The position numbers were made by a program, and so were the translations under genes. Positions 1 through 10,258 of a DNA stretch of 37,165 nt are shown one piece after another (within the stretch, counting starts at the first letter, position 1; every line of letters starts with the position of its first letter). A model generated the notes under the pieces. It did no database searches and was not told where the DNA came from. It worked only from the letters and a program-made list of their open reading frames with translations. Source of the stretch: Gamarada debralockiae (taxonomy: Eukaryota; Ascomycota; Leotiomycetes; Helotiales; Hyphodiscaceae); the NCBI GenBank assembly GCA_002803225.1, contig NXFV01000128.1:1-37165 (forward strand), written 5' to 3'.

Positions 1-857
1 CCCCCCCCCCACCACCTTCATCGTACCTCGGACCTCTGTGTCAGCGTCTCGGAATGGACTTGGTTAATGAACCCAGAATTTGATCTGCTCCCCAATCCAT
101 CCCTCAAATTTATTCCGCGGCCCCTCATTAATTTTCATCATGCCTTTTTCCGCTAAGCGCTTTGTCCTTATCATCTCGACTAGCTGCTTGCTGATGAGTG
201 GTTTTCTGCCGGAATAAAGCTCATAGAATGAAGAACGGGCTGCGAAGGAAGACAGGTGTGGGGAACGAATTACTTATGATCAACTACCGAGGAAGGGTGT
301 TAAGGTACAAGAATGTGTTATATAAGAGATCGCGAGTCAGAAGGGCTATAAATAGTGGTCATATATACTGAAACAGGGACTGTACGTCCTGTGACAAAGG
401 ACTTGCTGAAGGAGGAACCGAAAGAGGAATTGCTGAGAGTGAGAGCAGGTTTGAGCGGCTTCCGAAATATGTTTTGAACATTTTCTTGCTTGACCTGATA
501 CCTCTTCATTTGATGTCTTGTTTATCTACTTGAGATGGCACTAAACCCTTGAACAACATCGAATTTACGTGGCTAGCCCAGAGCTCCCAGATCTCTCTGT
601 GTAAGAGCTCAACGATTATCACAGCTACTCTTCCCACTCCAAATCTATACCATTCGCAAGTAGCGAAACTTCCAGACTGGCTTGAACCGATCTGAAATCG
701 CTTTCTGGCGTTCGAATTCGGGTCCTATGCCTCGTTTGTTGACATGCACTGGGCGATTGAGCCGAGGAGTGATTGGAGTATAAAAGAACTTTAGACTGGG
801 AGATCATTCGGCAGTTCTGATCTGTGCCATTCGTGATCTGGGATATTAGGAGGGTGC
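1..857. other. No gene recognised
   Basis: The stretch opens with a run of C. It contains only short open frames on either strand, none with protein-like composition, convincing splice signals or a recognisable motif. I see no RNA gene. It may be decayed intergenic DNA. Confidence 0.5.
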
Positions 858-1046
858 AGTGTGGTAAATGATTTGATTTGATTAATGGTTATTAATTAAA
901 CCAAATCGGCGGTTAATCAGTATCAAATCAAGCCTCAAAATCGTTAATCAAATCAAGATTAACCTGATTAAATCAACTAAAATCTTGATTTTTGTTGATT
1001 AAATCTGATTAACGTTGATTAGTTGATTAATCTGTGAACACCCTGG
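858..1046. repeat. AT-rich cluster of GATTAA/TTAATC words in both orientations
   Basis: About 190 bp contain many copies of TTGATTAA, GATTAA and their complements, so the block can fold on itself. Its two edges share an inverted hexamer: AGGGTG at the left (850-855) and CACCCT at the right (1039-1044). Dense short subterminal repeats bounded by a short inverted repeat recall hAT-type ends, but I found no 8-bp target duplication, so the assignment is tentative. Confidence 0.5.
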
Positions 1047-1052
1047 CCGAGG

Positions 1053-1740
1053 ATGGAATCTTCTAAGACAGTCGCCGAGTGTGGAGAAAAGTCAATGATA
1101 TTGTACGAAGTACACCAGACTAGTTTCCTTTCACTGAACGTCAAACGGGCGGCTTGGGCATTCATCTTCGACCGGTTTGCGAGCACCATTGAACGCACAT
1201 CACCAGCGGACCGGTACGGAGAAAGGAGTATGATGTATTGCTTATCTATGAATGACAAGGAGATGGATATGTTCCTTCCTTTACACCGAAGAAGGAGGAG
1301 GTACTGTGTTGGAAAGGTTGGCAGAGGAGTCTCTCTGGTGTTCAAGACAACTCCAGGACTTCGTGAACGAATACATGCGGGTGAGGAATAGTTCGGAAGA
1401 TCTGCGCCTTGCGCTTCTCGTTTGGGAGGAAATCTCGTCCGTCTTCGAGAAGGGCAGCCGTGGGAATTCGTTCCAAGTCGAGCATGATCCGCTCGTCACA
1501 GCAGAGAGCCTTCTGGCTTGGACCCGAAGCATTCCTCAGCTGAATTCTCAGTCCAGGAATTGGAGAGTGAATTCATAGTAGACTTCAATCCCACTGAAAC
1601 TCAGTCAATGCTCCTGCGGTTTTTGAACAGTACGCAGATTGGATGTGCTGACGCTGCTTTCTTTCACATCCATCCAGCCGGTTCTATCCACCTCAAAGCT
1701 TCCAGGCTTGAGTTGGCATCGTCCCTTTGTTGAATCTCGG
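1053..1740 (+). pseudogene. Decayed coding region of unknown family, in shifted frames
   Basis: Three overlapping plus-strand frames each look protein-like for part of the way. One begins with an ATG at 1053 (MESSKTVAECGEK). A second, around 1290-1575, includes LLVWEEISSVFEKGSRG. A third, around 1555-1733, includes ELESEFIVDFNPTETQ and then HIHPAGSIHLKASRLELASS. No single frame is open across the region and no clear introns join them, which fits a frameshifted relic. I do not recognise the family. The composition is far more gene-like than the AT-rich DNA just upstream. Confidence 0.4.
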
Positions 1741-3430
1741 CATGTCTGCATATTATTTCGATACCTCAGAGATTCAGCGCCCTTCGTCTTCAGCTTGTTT
1801 TCGAACCCTTTTGTGGTTCCTTTCTGAGAGACTTTTCCGTAACTTGGTATTGGTTGCGGGAGATTAGCTGACGTCTGCTTCCACCTTCTATTGGAACTGG
1901 CAAATTCGACTACCACGTTCAGAGATCAGCAGATCCCCAGGATCCAGTTCCCTTCCCATGTTGGCCCTGGAGCTCTTGCTCTCTAATCTTTGATTGTCGA
2001 TTTTGATTGCTGAATCCGACTTGTTTCCTAAGAGATGGTCCCGGAGAAATTGTTCCCGGAAAATGGCAATGGATGCGGCGGACTTGGGGATTCCATGTAG
2101 AATGTTTGAGGGCAGGTTAGACGTAGAGCGTGCAGTTCCTGCGCAAGTCCTACCAAATGCAACTTCTTTATCCCACTGCTGATCTCCCGCTTTTCCAGTG
2201 CTGTCTCCATTCGGTCAAACTCGGCTCGCTTCTTATCGTCCACCTTGTGTATATCCTCTTTGAGACTTATATTGGCTTGTCATTGTACTTCAGCAGCTCT
2301 GGTGCTGGGAAGGATCGAAAGGGAACTCTTGAATAGGGAAAGACTGATGGGGATTAGATCGATTCTGATTGTTTCTTGGTATTCGCATCTTCCTCCATCA
2401 TCTATTCAATGGCAGGAGAGTTGGATTCCGAATCGAGGAACCTGCAGACTTCCATTCCAATTGTTTAACTCATTCCCTTTGCGTATCTTGCCTCCTCCAT
2501 CTTCTGTCTAGCTGCGAACCTTGGCTAACCTGACATGTGCTTCGGCTTCTGCTTCGTTTGTAGATTCAAATACGAGGCAGGTCGGAGGGGAGGGAGTTAA
2601 GTGGGAAGCACTCTTGGATATATGGAAGTGGCAATAGATTTTTGTATCTTTCCTTAGGACGTTGAACTTAACGTCCTGACATAATCCCATCCTCTTCAAG
2701 TCTCCAATCCACCCCCCTCCTATTATTCTCTCTGAATTTAGAAAGGAGGCTGGTCCGCAGGCCTGTAAAAGTCGGAATGGGTGTGGGACAATAGTTGCAG
2801 AAGTCGTCCGTTGTTTTCCTCCGCAGGTTCCATTTCCTCTTCGGAAGTTGAAATCAGCCTTGTTCTTAATGTGCTCTTCTGTCACATAGGTTGCACGTGT
2901 TGAATTTCATCATACAAGAAGAGAAAGAGTAGCTATTTGAGTATTAGTGATGGTTGAAACTGCCGTATTGAGTATAGTTTATATTTGCTTCTTCCTTTAG
3001 GATAAAGGGCGTATTCCCCTCCCGGATTTTTTACGCTCCTTTAGATATCTGGCTAGTCAAGAATCTACCATATTTCACCCGAAAACCGTCCCAACTGACA
3101 ATTAGGCTCAACTAGACACATCCTAACTGCACCATATATAAAAGCAAATAGTCTTCGTTATCACATTCCTTTTGGACCAGATGACCAGAAATTACCCCAT
3201 TCTTGCCTTCAAGCTCATGTTTTAATGAACTGGCTGTCAGACTTTTCAACGATCATAAAATACGAAAAGCAGTCACCGTGACATATTATTGATCACATGA
3301 ATTGGCGACAGATATGGATAGGAAATTTATTTACGAAACAGTCTCCATTAACACCACACACATCTCTCTCATAGTAGCGTTGAAACTCGAACGCTTAATG
3401 CACAGCCAATCCATCGCCTCCCGGAACAAA
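1741..3430. other. Mostly featureless; faint coiled-coil-like coding trace on the minus strand
   Basis: Only one stretch stands out. On the minus strand at about 2290-2110, a charged helix-like sequence (KEDIHKVDDKKRAEFDRM, then LEKREISSGIKKLHLVGL) is open for about 60 codons and resembles a coiled coil. It is interrupted upstream by a stop and has no visible partner exons. The rest contains only short open frames. Confidence 0.35.
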
Positions 3431-4589
3431 TCATTCAGTGAAAATCCTCCCAGCCTCAATCTCCTCAAATGCCTTCAAAGTATGATACACAGCTTTGTTA
3501 AGCCATCCTTCTTCCCTCAATTTCATATACTGCTTCGGCGTTGCAACCTGCTCGTTATTGAAAAAAAAAACCTTATTCGAACCCCCACCCACTATCCCAT
3601 CTCATGACTCCGCTATTCCAATATCCCCTACACTTTGAGACGAAGCTGCTTGATTGTTTGCTGACCGAAGGGAAAACCTCGGTGACACATTAAACAGCGT
3701 CGTCAGTCCACTTTGCTTCCCATCCAGGGTGATCGGTAACCACTTAATAAGTGGCGTCCCATACTTAAAGATTCGGCGAAACCAAAACGGGAGAGACGGG
3801 TCCCGGAACCCGTCCGAGAGGAAGAGGCCCGGATAATAATGAACCAGAGCTAATTTACCGGGATTTTGGGCGGCGAGGTATTCCATAAAGGTGGTGAGAT
3901 AGGCGACGTGAGAGCCAGAATTGTTGAAGCCGTAGTTTTTAGGAGAGCGGAGAGATAGATCAGTAGGGATAAAGGTAGTGTCTCGTCTTGGACCAAATAC
4001 GGAGACAACGTGCGCGGGAGTGGAAGAGGAGAGTAAGAGAGGGAGAAGGCGAGTGGTGAAGTGCATGCGGGAGTAGTAGAGGAGGACATGGAAGGTGTCC
4101 AGGCCTTCGCTTGTTTCTAGGAGTTTGACTTTAGCATACAGCTTGAGGGGAGAAGCAGATGAATACTGCAGAGAAAATTTTAGACCAACCATTTCGTGGA
4201 TCCCAGGGTTTAAAAATAGCTTGAGTCATAATTAAGATGTCCATTCTCGCTGTTGTGCCTGTTGTGTTCGCTTCCTTCTATTCAGTCTGGAGAAGCTCGG
4301 CGCAGACGAGATTAACGTCTTTCATAAGTGCAAGGTTACTTGCGCGTATGAAACGGAACTGCCCTCTCGGGCATACCTTCTGGCAATCGGACATAATTTG
4401 TTCTGCTGCTTTGGCGCTTCGACCGATGATGTAGGCTCGTAGCCCCTTCTCTCCTTTGCCATGAGTTGCAGCTAAAGATTTAATAGTGTGCGCTCCAATA
4501 CCAGATGTACCGCCAACGAAGACGGCTACCAGGGGCAGGCCTGCGACGAGGGCGGTATTACTGGATTGGACGAGGTTAAGTTTAACCAT
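3431..4589 (-). pseudogene. Short-chain dehydrogenase/reductase pseudogene with two in-frame stops
   Basis: This resembles fungal NAD(P)-dependent short-chain dehydrogenases often found near secondary-metabolism genes. Exon 1 (4589-4190) starts MVKLNLVQSSN and carries the Rossmann glycine motif GGTSGIG (about residues 26-32). A 73-nt intron (4189-4117) joins DPRN to ETSEGLDTFHVLLYYSRM. Exon 2 continues through SHVAYLTTFMEYLA and LVHYYPGLFLSDGF to a C-terminal FEEIEAGRIFTE and a stop at 3431. Two premature stops lie in the otherwise continuous frame: TAG at 4278-4280, where CAG would restore Gln, and TGA at 3602-3604, where CGA would restore Arg. Both fit C-to-T changes. Protein similarity continues past both stops, so I call it a pseudogene. 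Sequencing error or readthrough are less likely alternatives. Confidence 0.85.
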
Positions 4590-5034
4590 GGCTAAGTATG
4601 AAAGAACTAAGGGACTATGCTACCTAGGACTGCCAACGGCCCACACATATTATAATCGATAGCAAACTAAATAGCTTTAAGGAGAAGTCAAGCAGTCTAT
4701 ACATAAAGACGAGTAAGAGGTTCCTTGATGATAGCTCTATGTCGAGAATCAAAATAGTCTGCACGTGGATAGGCTCTGAGGAGGAATAGTGTAGCCTGTA
4801 GATGTTGCTCTCTAGTATTCTGTGGCTCAGGTGAGTGTTCAATTCAGAAACTCCACCACAATGAGCACAACAAGCGGCACCTCTGGAAAATAGCGATATT
4901 CTTCTTTCTAGGGAAGGAGGCTAAGGTATATATATTAGTCCTGATGTTCCAAACCGAGCATTTGTCAGCTCACCGAAACTCAAGTTTTCTATTCCATAGA
5001 GAGAAACAGAATAGCAAAGAACAGCAGAAATACT
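4590..5034. other. Intergenic, nothing recognised
   Basis: This is the space between the start of the minus-strand dehydrogenase relic and the 3' end of the galactanase gene. It contains no convincing coding sequence; a weak TA-rich run lies near 4925-4940. Confidence 0.5.
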
Positions 5035-6489
5035 CTAAAGCACAACACTATCCACCTCAAAGGTCTGCACAGTGCCGTAGTCAAAATATGACCAAAATCT
5101 CGCCCCACTAATATAGGTGTCGTTGTACTCGACATACTGTTCGCCACTACCAATCTGACTACTCCAGCGTTGCACTAAAGTGCCATTCACACCACCCTGG
5201 CTGAATTCGGAGAGATCAAAGTTGAGATACTGGGCGCTACCCCAGTTCACAGCAACAATGATTAGCTTTTCCGTCGATGAGTCATAAGCAGCAATGGTGT
5301 AGTCGCTCCCGCCGTCGAGGATCTGCATCCCGGGCCGGATATGCCGCGTGAACTGCGCCAGCACGAAGTATTTCTGGCTAGCATTGCCGATGGTCAAACT
5401 GTCGTTGTCGCCGTCGATTAAGCCCCAACCGCTGGTATCGAGCGCCTGCCAGTAAACCCAGGCAGTTGGATGCAGCCATATGAAATCCAGGATCAGGTTG
5501 CTAACGAGCTCTTGGCCCGTAGCGTCGTTCTCACCGTACTCGCTGTTCCAGAGCTTCTTGCCTGCTCCTGAAGTCAGACCGTAGAGTACATCTCGCTGTC
5601 CTTTACCGTACTGGTAGCCATGGACGTTGATGCGTCCTACGTCGCCGAGCGCAGTAGAGCCTAGAGAGTTGAACGTCGTGATTGCAATATCGTAGGTATT
5701 CTCATCCGAGGCAGAGATGATGGTACTGGTGAGTCCACGGCTATTCAGCTCGCTGCGCAAATAAGGGATCACAGTCTCCTGGGTGTTGACGTTAAAGTGA
5801 CAGCCTTCTTGGGTTCCAGTCTCTCCTTTCCACCAGTCGGACGACGGCTCGTTGAACGCCTCAACGGAAGTGAAGCTGAAGCCCCAGTTATCGCTGGCGT
5901 ATTTGGCAACCGTCGCTAGATAGACTGCGTGCTGGTCATAATTCCACGACTGGAGATTGTCGGAACTACCGTCGTTTGAACCAGAAGGATTGTGGTTGTA
6001 ACACATCCACCACATCGGCGAATTTGAAAACAACTCGAAAATGTTCACACCCCGGTCTCGGGCCTTCCAGAGCATGTTGCGCTGGTTAGAGTCAACAGAC
6101 CAGTTCCAACTGGTCGATGAACTGTCGGTACTGTCCCAGTCCAGCCAGTAGCCATCCATCTGCCTGGAAGCGGTCATGTCTGGCGATACTACCATTACCT
6201 CGCCGCTGATGTCTTTCGAGCTACTTGCACCAGCGTTGTAGCGGACAATGTTGAGTCCCAGGCCGGGCAGGATCTGGTTGTTAAAATCCGTCGTGTCGAG
6301 AGTGAAGAAGATATCTGCCAGGTCATCGCGGTCGCCGAATGCTTTGGCCCACCATGCCAGCGATACACCCCATCCTTCCCAGGTACCCCAGTTAGACTTC
6401 GGCTTGATAGTGGTTGTTATGTCCGCTGCAGTGAAGGGACAATTGGCGATGGCCAATGTCAATACGAGAAGGGCGTGCAAATACATCAT
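5035..6489 (-). CDS. Secreted endo-beta-1,6-galactanase, glycoside hydrolase family 30
   Basis: A single uninterrupted exon encodes 484 residues, close to the length of the characterised Trichoderma endo-beta-1,6-galactanase. Such enzymes cut beta-1,6-linked galactan side chains of plant arabinogalactan proteins outside the cell. Residues 1-22 form a signal peptide (MMYLHALLVLTLAIANCPFT, then AA). A (beta/alpha)8 barrel follows: GWGVSLAWWAKAFGDR (about 39-54), the probable acid/base E214 in EAFNEPSSDWW, and the probable nucleophile E317 in WNSEYGEND. A beta-rich domain lies at the end (about 375-484). No lesion is visible and the frame is clean. A 611-bp transposon-like element starts only 175 bp upstream of the ATG, so the native promoter may be shortened. 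GH30 membership is confident; the galactanase specificity rests on similarity to subfamily 5. Confidence 0.93.
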   Translation of the reverse strand: MMYLHALLVLTLAIANCPFTAADITTTIKPKSNWGTWEGWGVSLAWWAKAFGDRDDLADIFFTLDTTDFNNQILPGLGLNIVRYNAGASSSKDISGEVMVVSPDMTASRQMDGYWLDWDSTDSSSTSWNWSVDSNQRNMLWKARDRGVNIFELFSNSPMWWMCYNHNPSGSNDGSSDNLQSWNYDQHAVYLATVAKYASDNWGFSFTSVEAFNEPSSDWWKGETGTQEGCHFNVNTQETVIPYLRSELNSRGLTSTIISASDENTYDIAITTFNSLGSTALGDVGRINVHGYQYGKGQRDVLYGLTSGAGKKLWNSEYGENDATGQELVSNLILDFIWLHPTAWVYWQALDTSGWGLIDGDNDSLTIGNASQKYFVLAQFTRHIRPGMQILDGGSDYTIAAYDSSTEKLIIVAVNWGSAQYLNFDLSEFSQGGVNGTLVQRWSSQIGSGEQYVEYNDTYISGARFWSYFDYGTVQTFEVDSVVL

Positions 6490-6664
6490 CGACCAACGAT
6501 ATACGCAATCACATGAGCAATAGAGTATAACTAGGCAAGAGATTAAACTGGTAATAACAGCTGAATACTAGCAGGACCGACTCATGGGTATTTATCAACT
6601 TTCAAGATCCAGATTTGGACGCCACATGCCCTGAGAGAGCATGACTCGGCTAATTGTTAGCCCC
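6490..6664 (-). promoter_or_regulatory. Probable promoter and leader of the galactanase gene
   Basis: The 175 bp between the galactanase ATG and an inverted-repeat element is the only ordinary upstream DNA left for this gene. No TATA box or regulator site is obvious, so promoter function is inferred from position. Confidence 0.35.
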
Positions 6665-7275
6665 TGCATGGTACTCATCAATACGAGGCATTCATTAATT
6701 GGACTATTTTATTTATCAACTAGACGTCGAATTGGTGAATTCCGCGTCAATGCGAATTCCATTTATTTGATTGGTCATTAGTAGTCTAATTGATCAACGT
6801 CTTACTTTCTCTATGGGTCCCGTAATTACGGTTCCGGCCCTTGAAACCTGGTCCACCAGGCACTCAGAAGGAAGGGAATGGAAGAGTACAGGTGACGCAA
6901 TTCAAGTCCAACCTCTTGCTCGGCGACGTTGAACTGAGCCTTCTCCGAGCACTGGCGCGGCGGCAAGAACAGGTGAACGAAGGAGCAGGAGCAGGAGCAG
7001 AGGGGGGGCACTAGGGAGGAGCACGCGGAGGACGTGGAGGAAGATGTGGATAGCTTTATTCCATTGATTTCCTATTCATTTTGTATTGCGTTGAATGATT
7101 TGTACTTATCCTTGAATCGGGCTTTCAAATATTAACCCTGTAGAGTGATGGTTCCCATAGAGTTATCAGTGCCATAGTCTAATTGACCAATCAGACGTCT
7201 AATTCGTATTTATCGTCCAATTGATGAATTCCATAGTCTAATTTACGAATAACTCGTATCGATGGGCATCATGCA
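6665..7275. mobile_element. 611-bp element with long terminal inverted repeats
   Basis: The left arm (6665-6820) starts TGCATGGTACTCATCAATAC. The right arm (7151-7275), read as its complement, starts TGCATGATGCCCATCGATAC. The arms stay alignable for over 100 bp, sharing words such as GACCAATCA and AATTxGACTAT. The middle (about 6830-7150) is GC-richer, with a GGAGCA-type purine run near 6980-7000. A third copy of the arm lies at 22985-23119. This looks like a non-autonomous DNA transposon or MITE-like foldback element. No target duplication could be fixed. Confidence 0.72.
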
Positions 7276-7787
7276 ACAGAAGGTTTATAGAAGGGCTTTT
7301 GTCACTACCTACAGGGGGATGTCGGTCACATGAAACCGCCTTCCGAATCTTATTTTTAGGTGGCGTAGCGGTAAACCTTGGCGACATCGCTTTGCCCCGC
7401 TTGGTCCCACTTGGATGCCCTGCAATTGGCCTGTCATAGATCAAATGGGACGATTAAAAACTTTAAGAATAAATAAGGTTTACTGAAAAAGGGAGATTGA
7501 GGTTAGTGCACCGTTATGCGTTGCTTGGTGGGGGATCCCGAGGCGCCTAGCTCTCCGGTAATCCCGAGCCCAATTCTTAACAAGGAGCTTTATTAATGCG
7601 GTGATCATGGGTACGGATTACTTCGCCACAACGCACAATGAGATACTTTCTAAGATGCACTTGCTTTAGAAAAGATTATTAATGCAGGGTATTAATAAGA
7701 TACTCTTGATTTATACAATAATAGCCCCTGCCTAGCCCTTGAAGATGAAACTTCTTAAAGCTATCGAGTTATATGCCAATTAATATA
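7276..7787. other. Intergenic, nothing recognised
   Basis: AT-rich DNA lies between the inverted-repeat element and a solo LTR. There is no convincing open frame, RNA gene or repeat. Confidence 0.5.
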
Positions 7788-7928
7788 TGTCGAATCAGAC
7801 GATACTGTGTGGTAAAAACATGTATTCATAGATATCTTTGATGTCTCTAAGGAAGGAAAAATAGTAGGGTTACCAGAACCCGAGATATGTGTACACAACC
7901 GTTGTCATAGCAACCAGCTCATCTGACA
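7788..7928 (+). mobile_element. Solo LTR, family A copy 1 (141 bp)
   Basis: It begins TGTCGAATCAGACGATA and ends CTCATCTGACA, so it has the TG..CA ends of an LTR. It is flanked on both sides by ATATA (7783-7787 and 7929-7933), a 5-bp target duplication. Related copies lie at 18975-19116 and, inverted, at 25929-26059. No internal retrotransposon sequence adjoins it, which suggests a solo LTR left by recombination. Confidence 0.82.
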
Positions 7929-8260
7929 ATATATTACCCGAATACGTGATTAATTTATCTTATTTAGTATACTTTTTGAATATAGCTCGTGTGCTCACGC
8001 AGTGAGTGATCTCCTAAAGACTCTGTGTACGAGAGTACAGAGAAAGTTGCACTCTCCAATTACCTACGAGAAATTGCTCTTTTTCTAGGAGGACCTCCTC
8101 ACTGTCTGTGAAACAAGGGCCGGTTTTTCTGCAAACCATCTCGAGCAAATAGATAAATGATCGAGTTGTTCTTCTATACCTATTGTCTTCTCATCAAGCC
8201 CAATTTCTCTCTTAAACTGATATTTTCAATGACTTTTTATCCTTAGATCTAGTCAATCTA
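7929..8260. other. Intergenic, nothing recognised
   Basis: AT-rich DNA between two mobile elements, with no supported gene. Confidence 0.5.
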
Positions 8261-8695
8261 ATAGTCGGCGCTAGGCTCACTCCTAAAATACCTCCTGCTT
8301 TTAGTCGGCGAAAGCAAGTGTTGGTTGAAAGCAAGATGTCAGGTTTCATTTTGATGTGTTTCCTCACGAAAAAATCGAGTCTTGAAATTTTCTAATTTTC
8401 TGTACGAAAAACACGATGATTCGACTATTTTGAATTATAATTAATTGTACAACTTATATAAATTTGAAATAATTTAGAAAAAATAATCTTTATACTTATC
8501 ATTACTTTACTACTAAATAGTATATTTATAACTTTTAAAATAGTTAAGCTATACCTAAATCCATCTCTTGATTTCTTGATTTTCTTGATTTTCGTGTTAT
8601 ATGAAGTATCTCTCATACAAATTTGTATAGGAAAATACTCGACAACTTGCGTTCGCAGACTAAAAGCCGGAGGTTTTTAGGAGCGTACTGACTAT
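8261..8695. mobile_element. 435-bp MITE with about 60-bp inverted ends and a TA duplication
   Basis: The left end starts ATAGTCGGCGCTAGGCTCAC; the complement of the right end starts ATAGTCAGTACGCTCCTAAA. The arms then share CCTCC(T/G)GCTTTTAGTC and GCAAGT. Each side is flanked by TA (8259-8260 and 8696-8697). The core is very AT-rich and encodes nothing convincing. The size, TA target and AGTC-type end fit a non-autonomous Tc1/mariner element, possibly mobilised by a pogo/Fot1 transposase like the relic at 27-35 kb. That link is inference. Confidence 0.83.
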
Positions 8696-9728
8696 TACTA
8701 TTCTTTTACATTATCTAGTCTTAGGAACTTTAGAGACCTTTGCTTTCCCATAGATTAGTTTGATAGCCTCTATATCGTTGATTGCCAGCTCATTAGGCGC
8801 AACTCGGATAATTTTGTCATATGCTTAATATAGTCTAACAAGCTCACGAAGATACTCTCCTCTGAGGTGTATTTTGCAAGTCCAAAACTTTGACACACCA
8901 GCCCAGAAGAGACCGAGAAAATGTCTTAGCTTGTGCAAAAAGACGTGGTATTCTAATATCGACGAGCTGCCAAGTCAGTAACTGGAAATCAAGACGAAGA
9001 AGAGGTCTTACAAGAGAGACGCCAGATAGATGAAATTTTGGCGAACAAGAATGTATCTAACCGACTCTAGCACAAGAGTACGACTCAAATAAAATGCGAT
9101 CGCTATATTGGCAAACACCGCCCAGCAGAGAGCCTGCGCGGCTGTAGGTTCATACAGTAATATTGCACACTCAGATGTATGAGCTATAGAAGCCAGTGGA
9201 CAACTAATCAATCAGTGACTGTGATAGCTGTACCAGGGCTGCAGCACCGGCGGAAAGGGAATAGATCATTTTTGTCAGATTTTTATTATAAGCCTTGTGG
9301 CTACTGGGCCCGCTCGATTAGCATTAGGATTCGTCAGATTGGAAAGGGTGACAACATTGTGGCTGGCGAGTCTGCAGCACTCACACGACAACCTAATTAC
9401 CCTCTATTTTGTATTTGCTAGATAGTCAAAACTCTACCTTTGTCCCCCCCCAAAAAAAGGTATTTTCCCTAATGTTGAGCAACGGCGTAACTAAGCACTA
9501 GTTGCATCCTGCTTCCCAAGATTGTAGTTCCCTCCTACTTCCTCCATCTGCAACCAACAAGTTGGAAGCTATTTTGATATCACATCTTGAGTTTTAAAGT
9601 ATAGTAGTATGAAGTCTTAAGCTGTATCCCTCAATCTCATATCTACTTCATTCCTACACTTCACCGCCACCCCCCTTGCCGATAAACACTTACTCCTTAT
9701 TATTAACTTTCAATACAAATCAGCAATC
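8696..9728. other. Intergenic and upstream region of the small secreted protein gene
   Basis: No gene is supported. A poly-C/poly-A run lies near 9445-9460. The last 80 bp before the ATG at 9729 are rich in C and T, as in many fungal leaders. I could not place a TATA box. Confidence 0.45.
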
Positions 9729-10258
9729 ATGAAGTTCGCATCAACTGCCGTCCTCACTACCCTCTCCCTCCTACTACCCCTAACAACGGCCTTGCCAGCA
9801 CCAGTCGCCAAGCGCCAATTTAACATCGGACCTATCGATTCACCTCCTATCACTAATTATCCCCAGACTGGCGTGTGTCCACTCCCCATTCCCCTAAACA
9901 TCCAAAGCGATATTCTAACCAAAAATCTAGGATTCCGTCCCTGGCGTACGTTCCCTCCTATCCTATATTATACAAGTACAATATATATTCTAACAAAAGA
10001 TCTTTCCAGACATGCGGATATACCGGGCAAATCGATGGCAGTTTCCAGATCTGTACTGTCCTCTATACCGAGGGTACTGAACAAATTGGCCAATCCGTTC
10101 AACCTTCTTGTGATCCTAATGCTCAGGTACGCTTATTTCTGTCCGACTAGAATTGGGAATTCATGAGAGGATTAACTGATAATTGGGGGATTTAGTGCAC
10201 CGTGAGTGGGAATGGTTGTACTCTTGTGTGGGGTAATGAATATGCCAATTGTTCTTGA
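9729..10258 (+). CDS. Small secreted cysteine-rich protein, 112 residues, four exons
   Basis: I assembled four exons: 9729-9872, 9931-9945, 10010-10126 and 10196-10258. The introns (58, 64 and 69 nt) begin GTGTGT, GTACGT and GTACGC. The first two contain a perfect CTAAC branch site and the third has TTAACT. All junctions are phase 0. The second exon is a 15-nt microexon encoding DSVPG; skipping it would also keep the frame. The product has a signal peptide (about 1-21), a Lys-Arg Kex2-type site (28-29) after a short propeptide, and a mature part with six cysteines, ending LVWGNEYANCS. The even cysteine number suggests three disulfides. I do not recognise the family. Effector-like or antimicrobial roles are possible, but nothing here proves either. 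Transposon debris lies upstream. Confidence 0.82.

Noticed and set aside
7238..7444. 68-codon minus-strand open frame
   Set aside because: It spans the end of the inverted-repeat element and has no conserved features.
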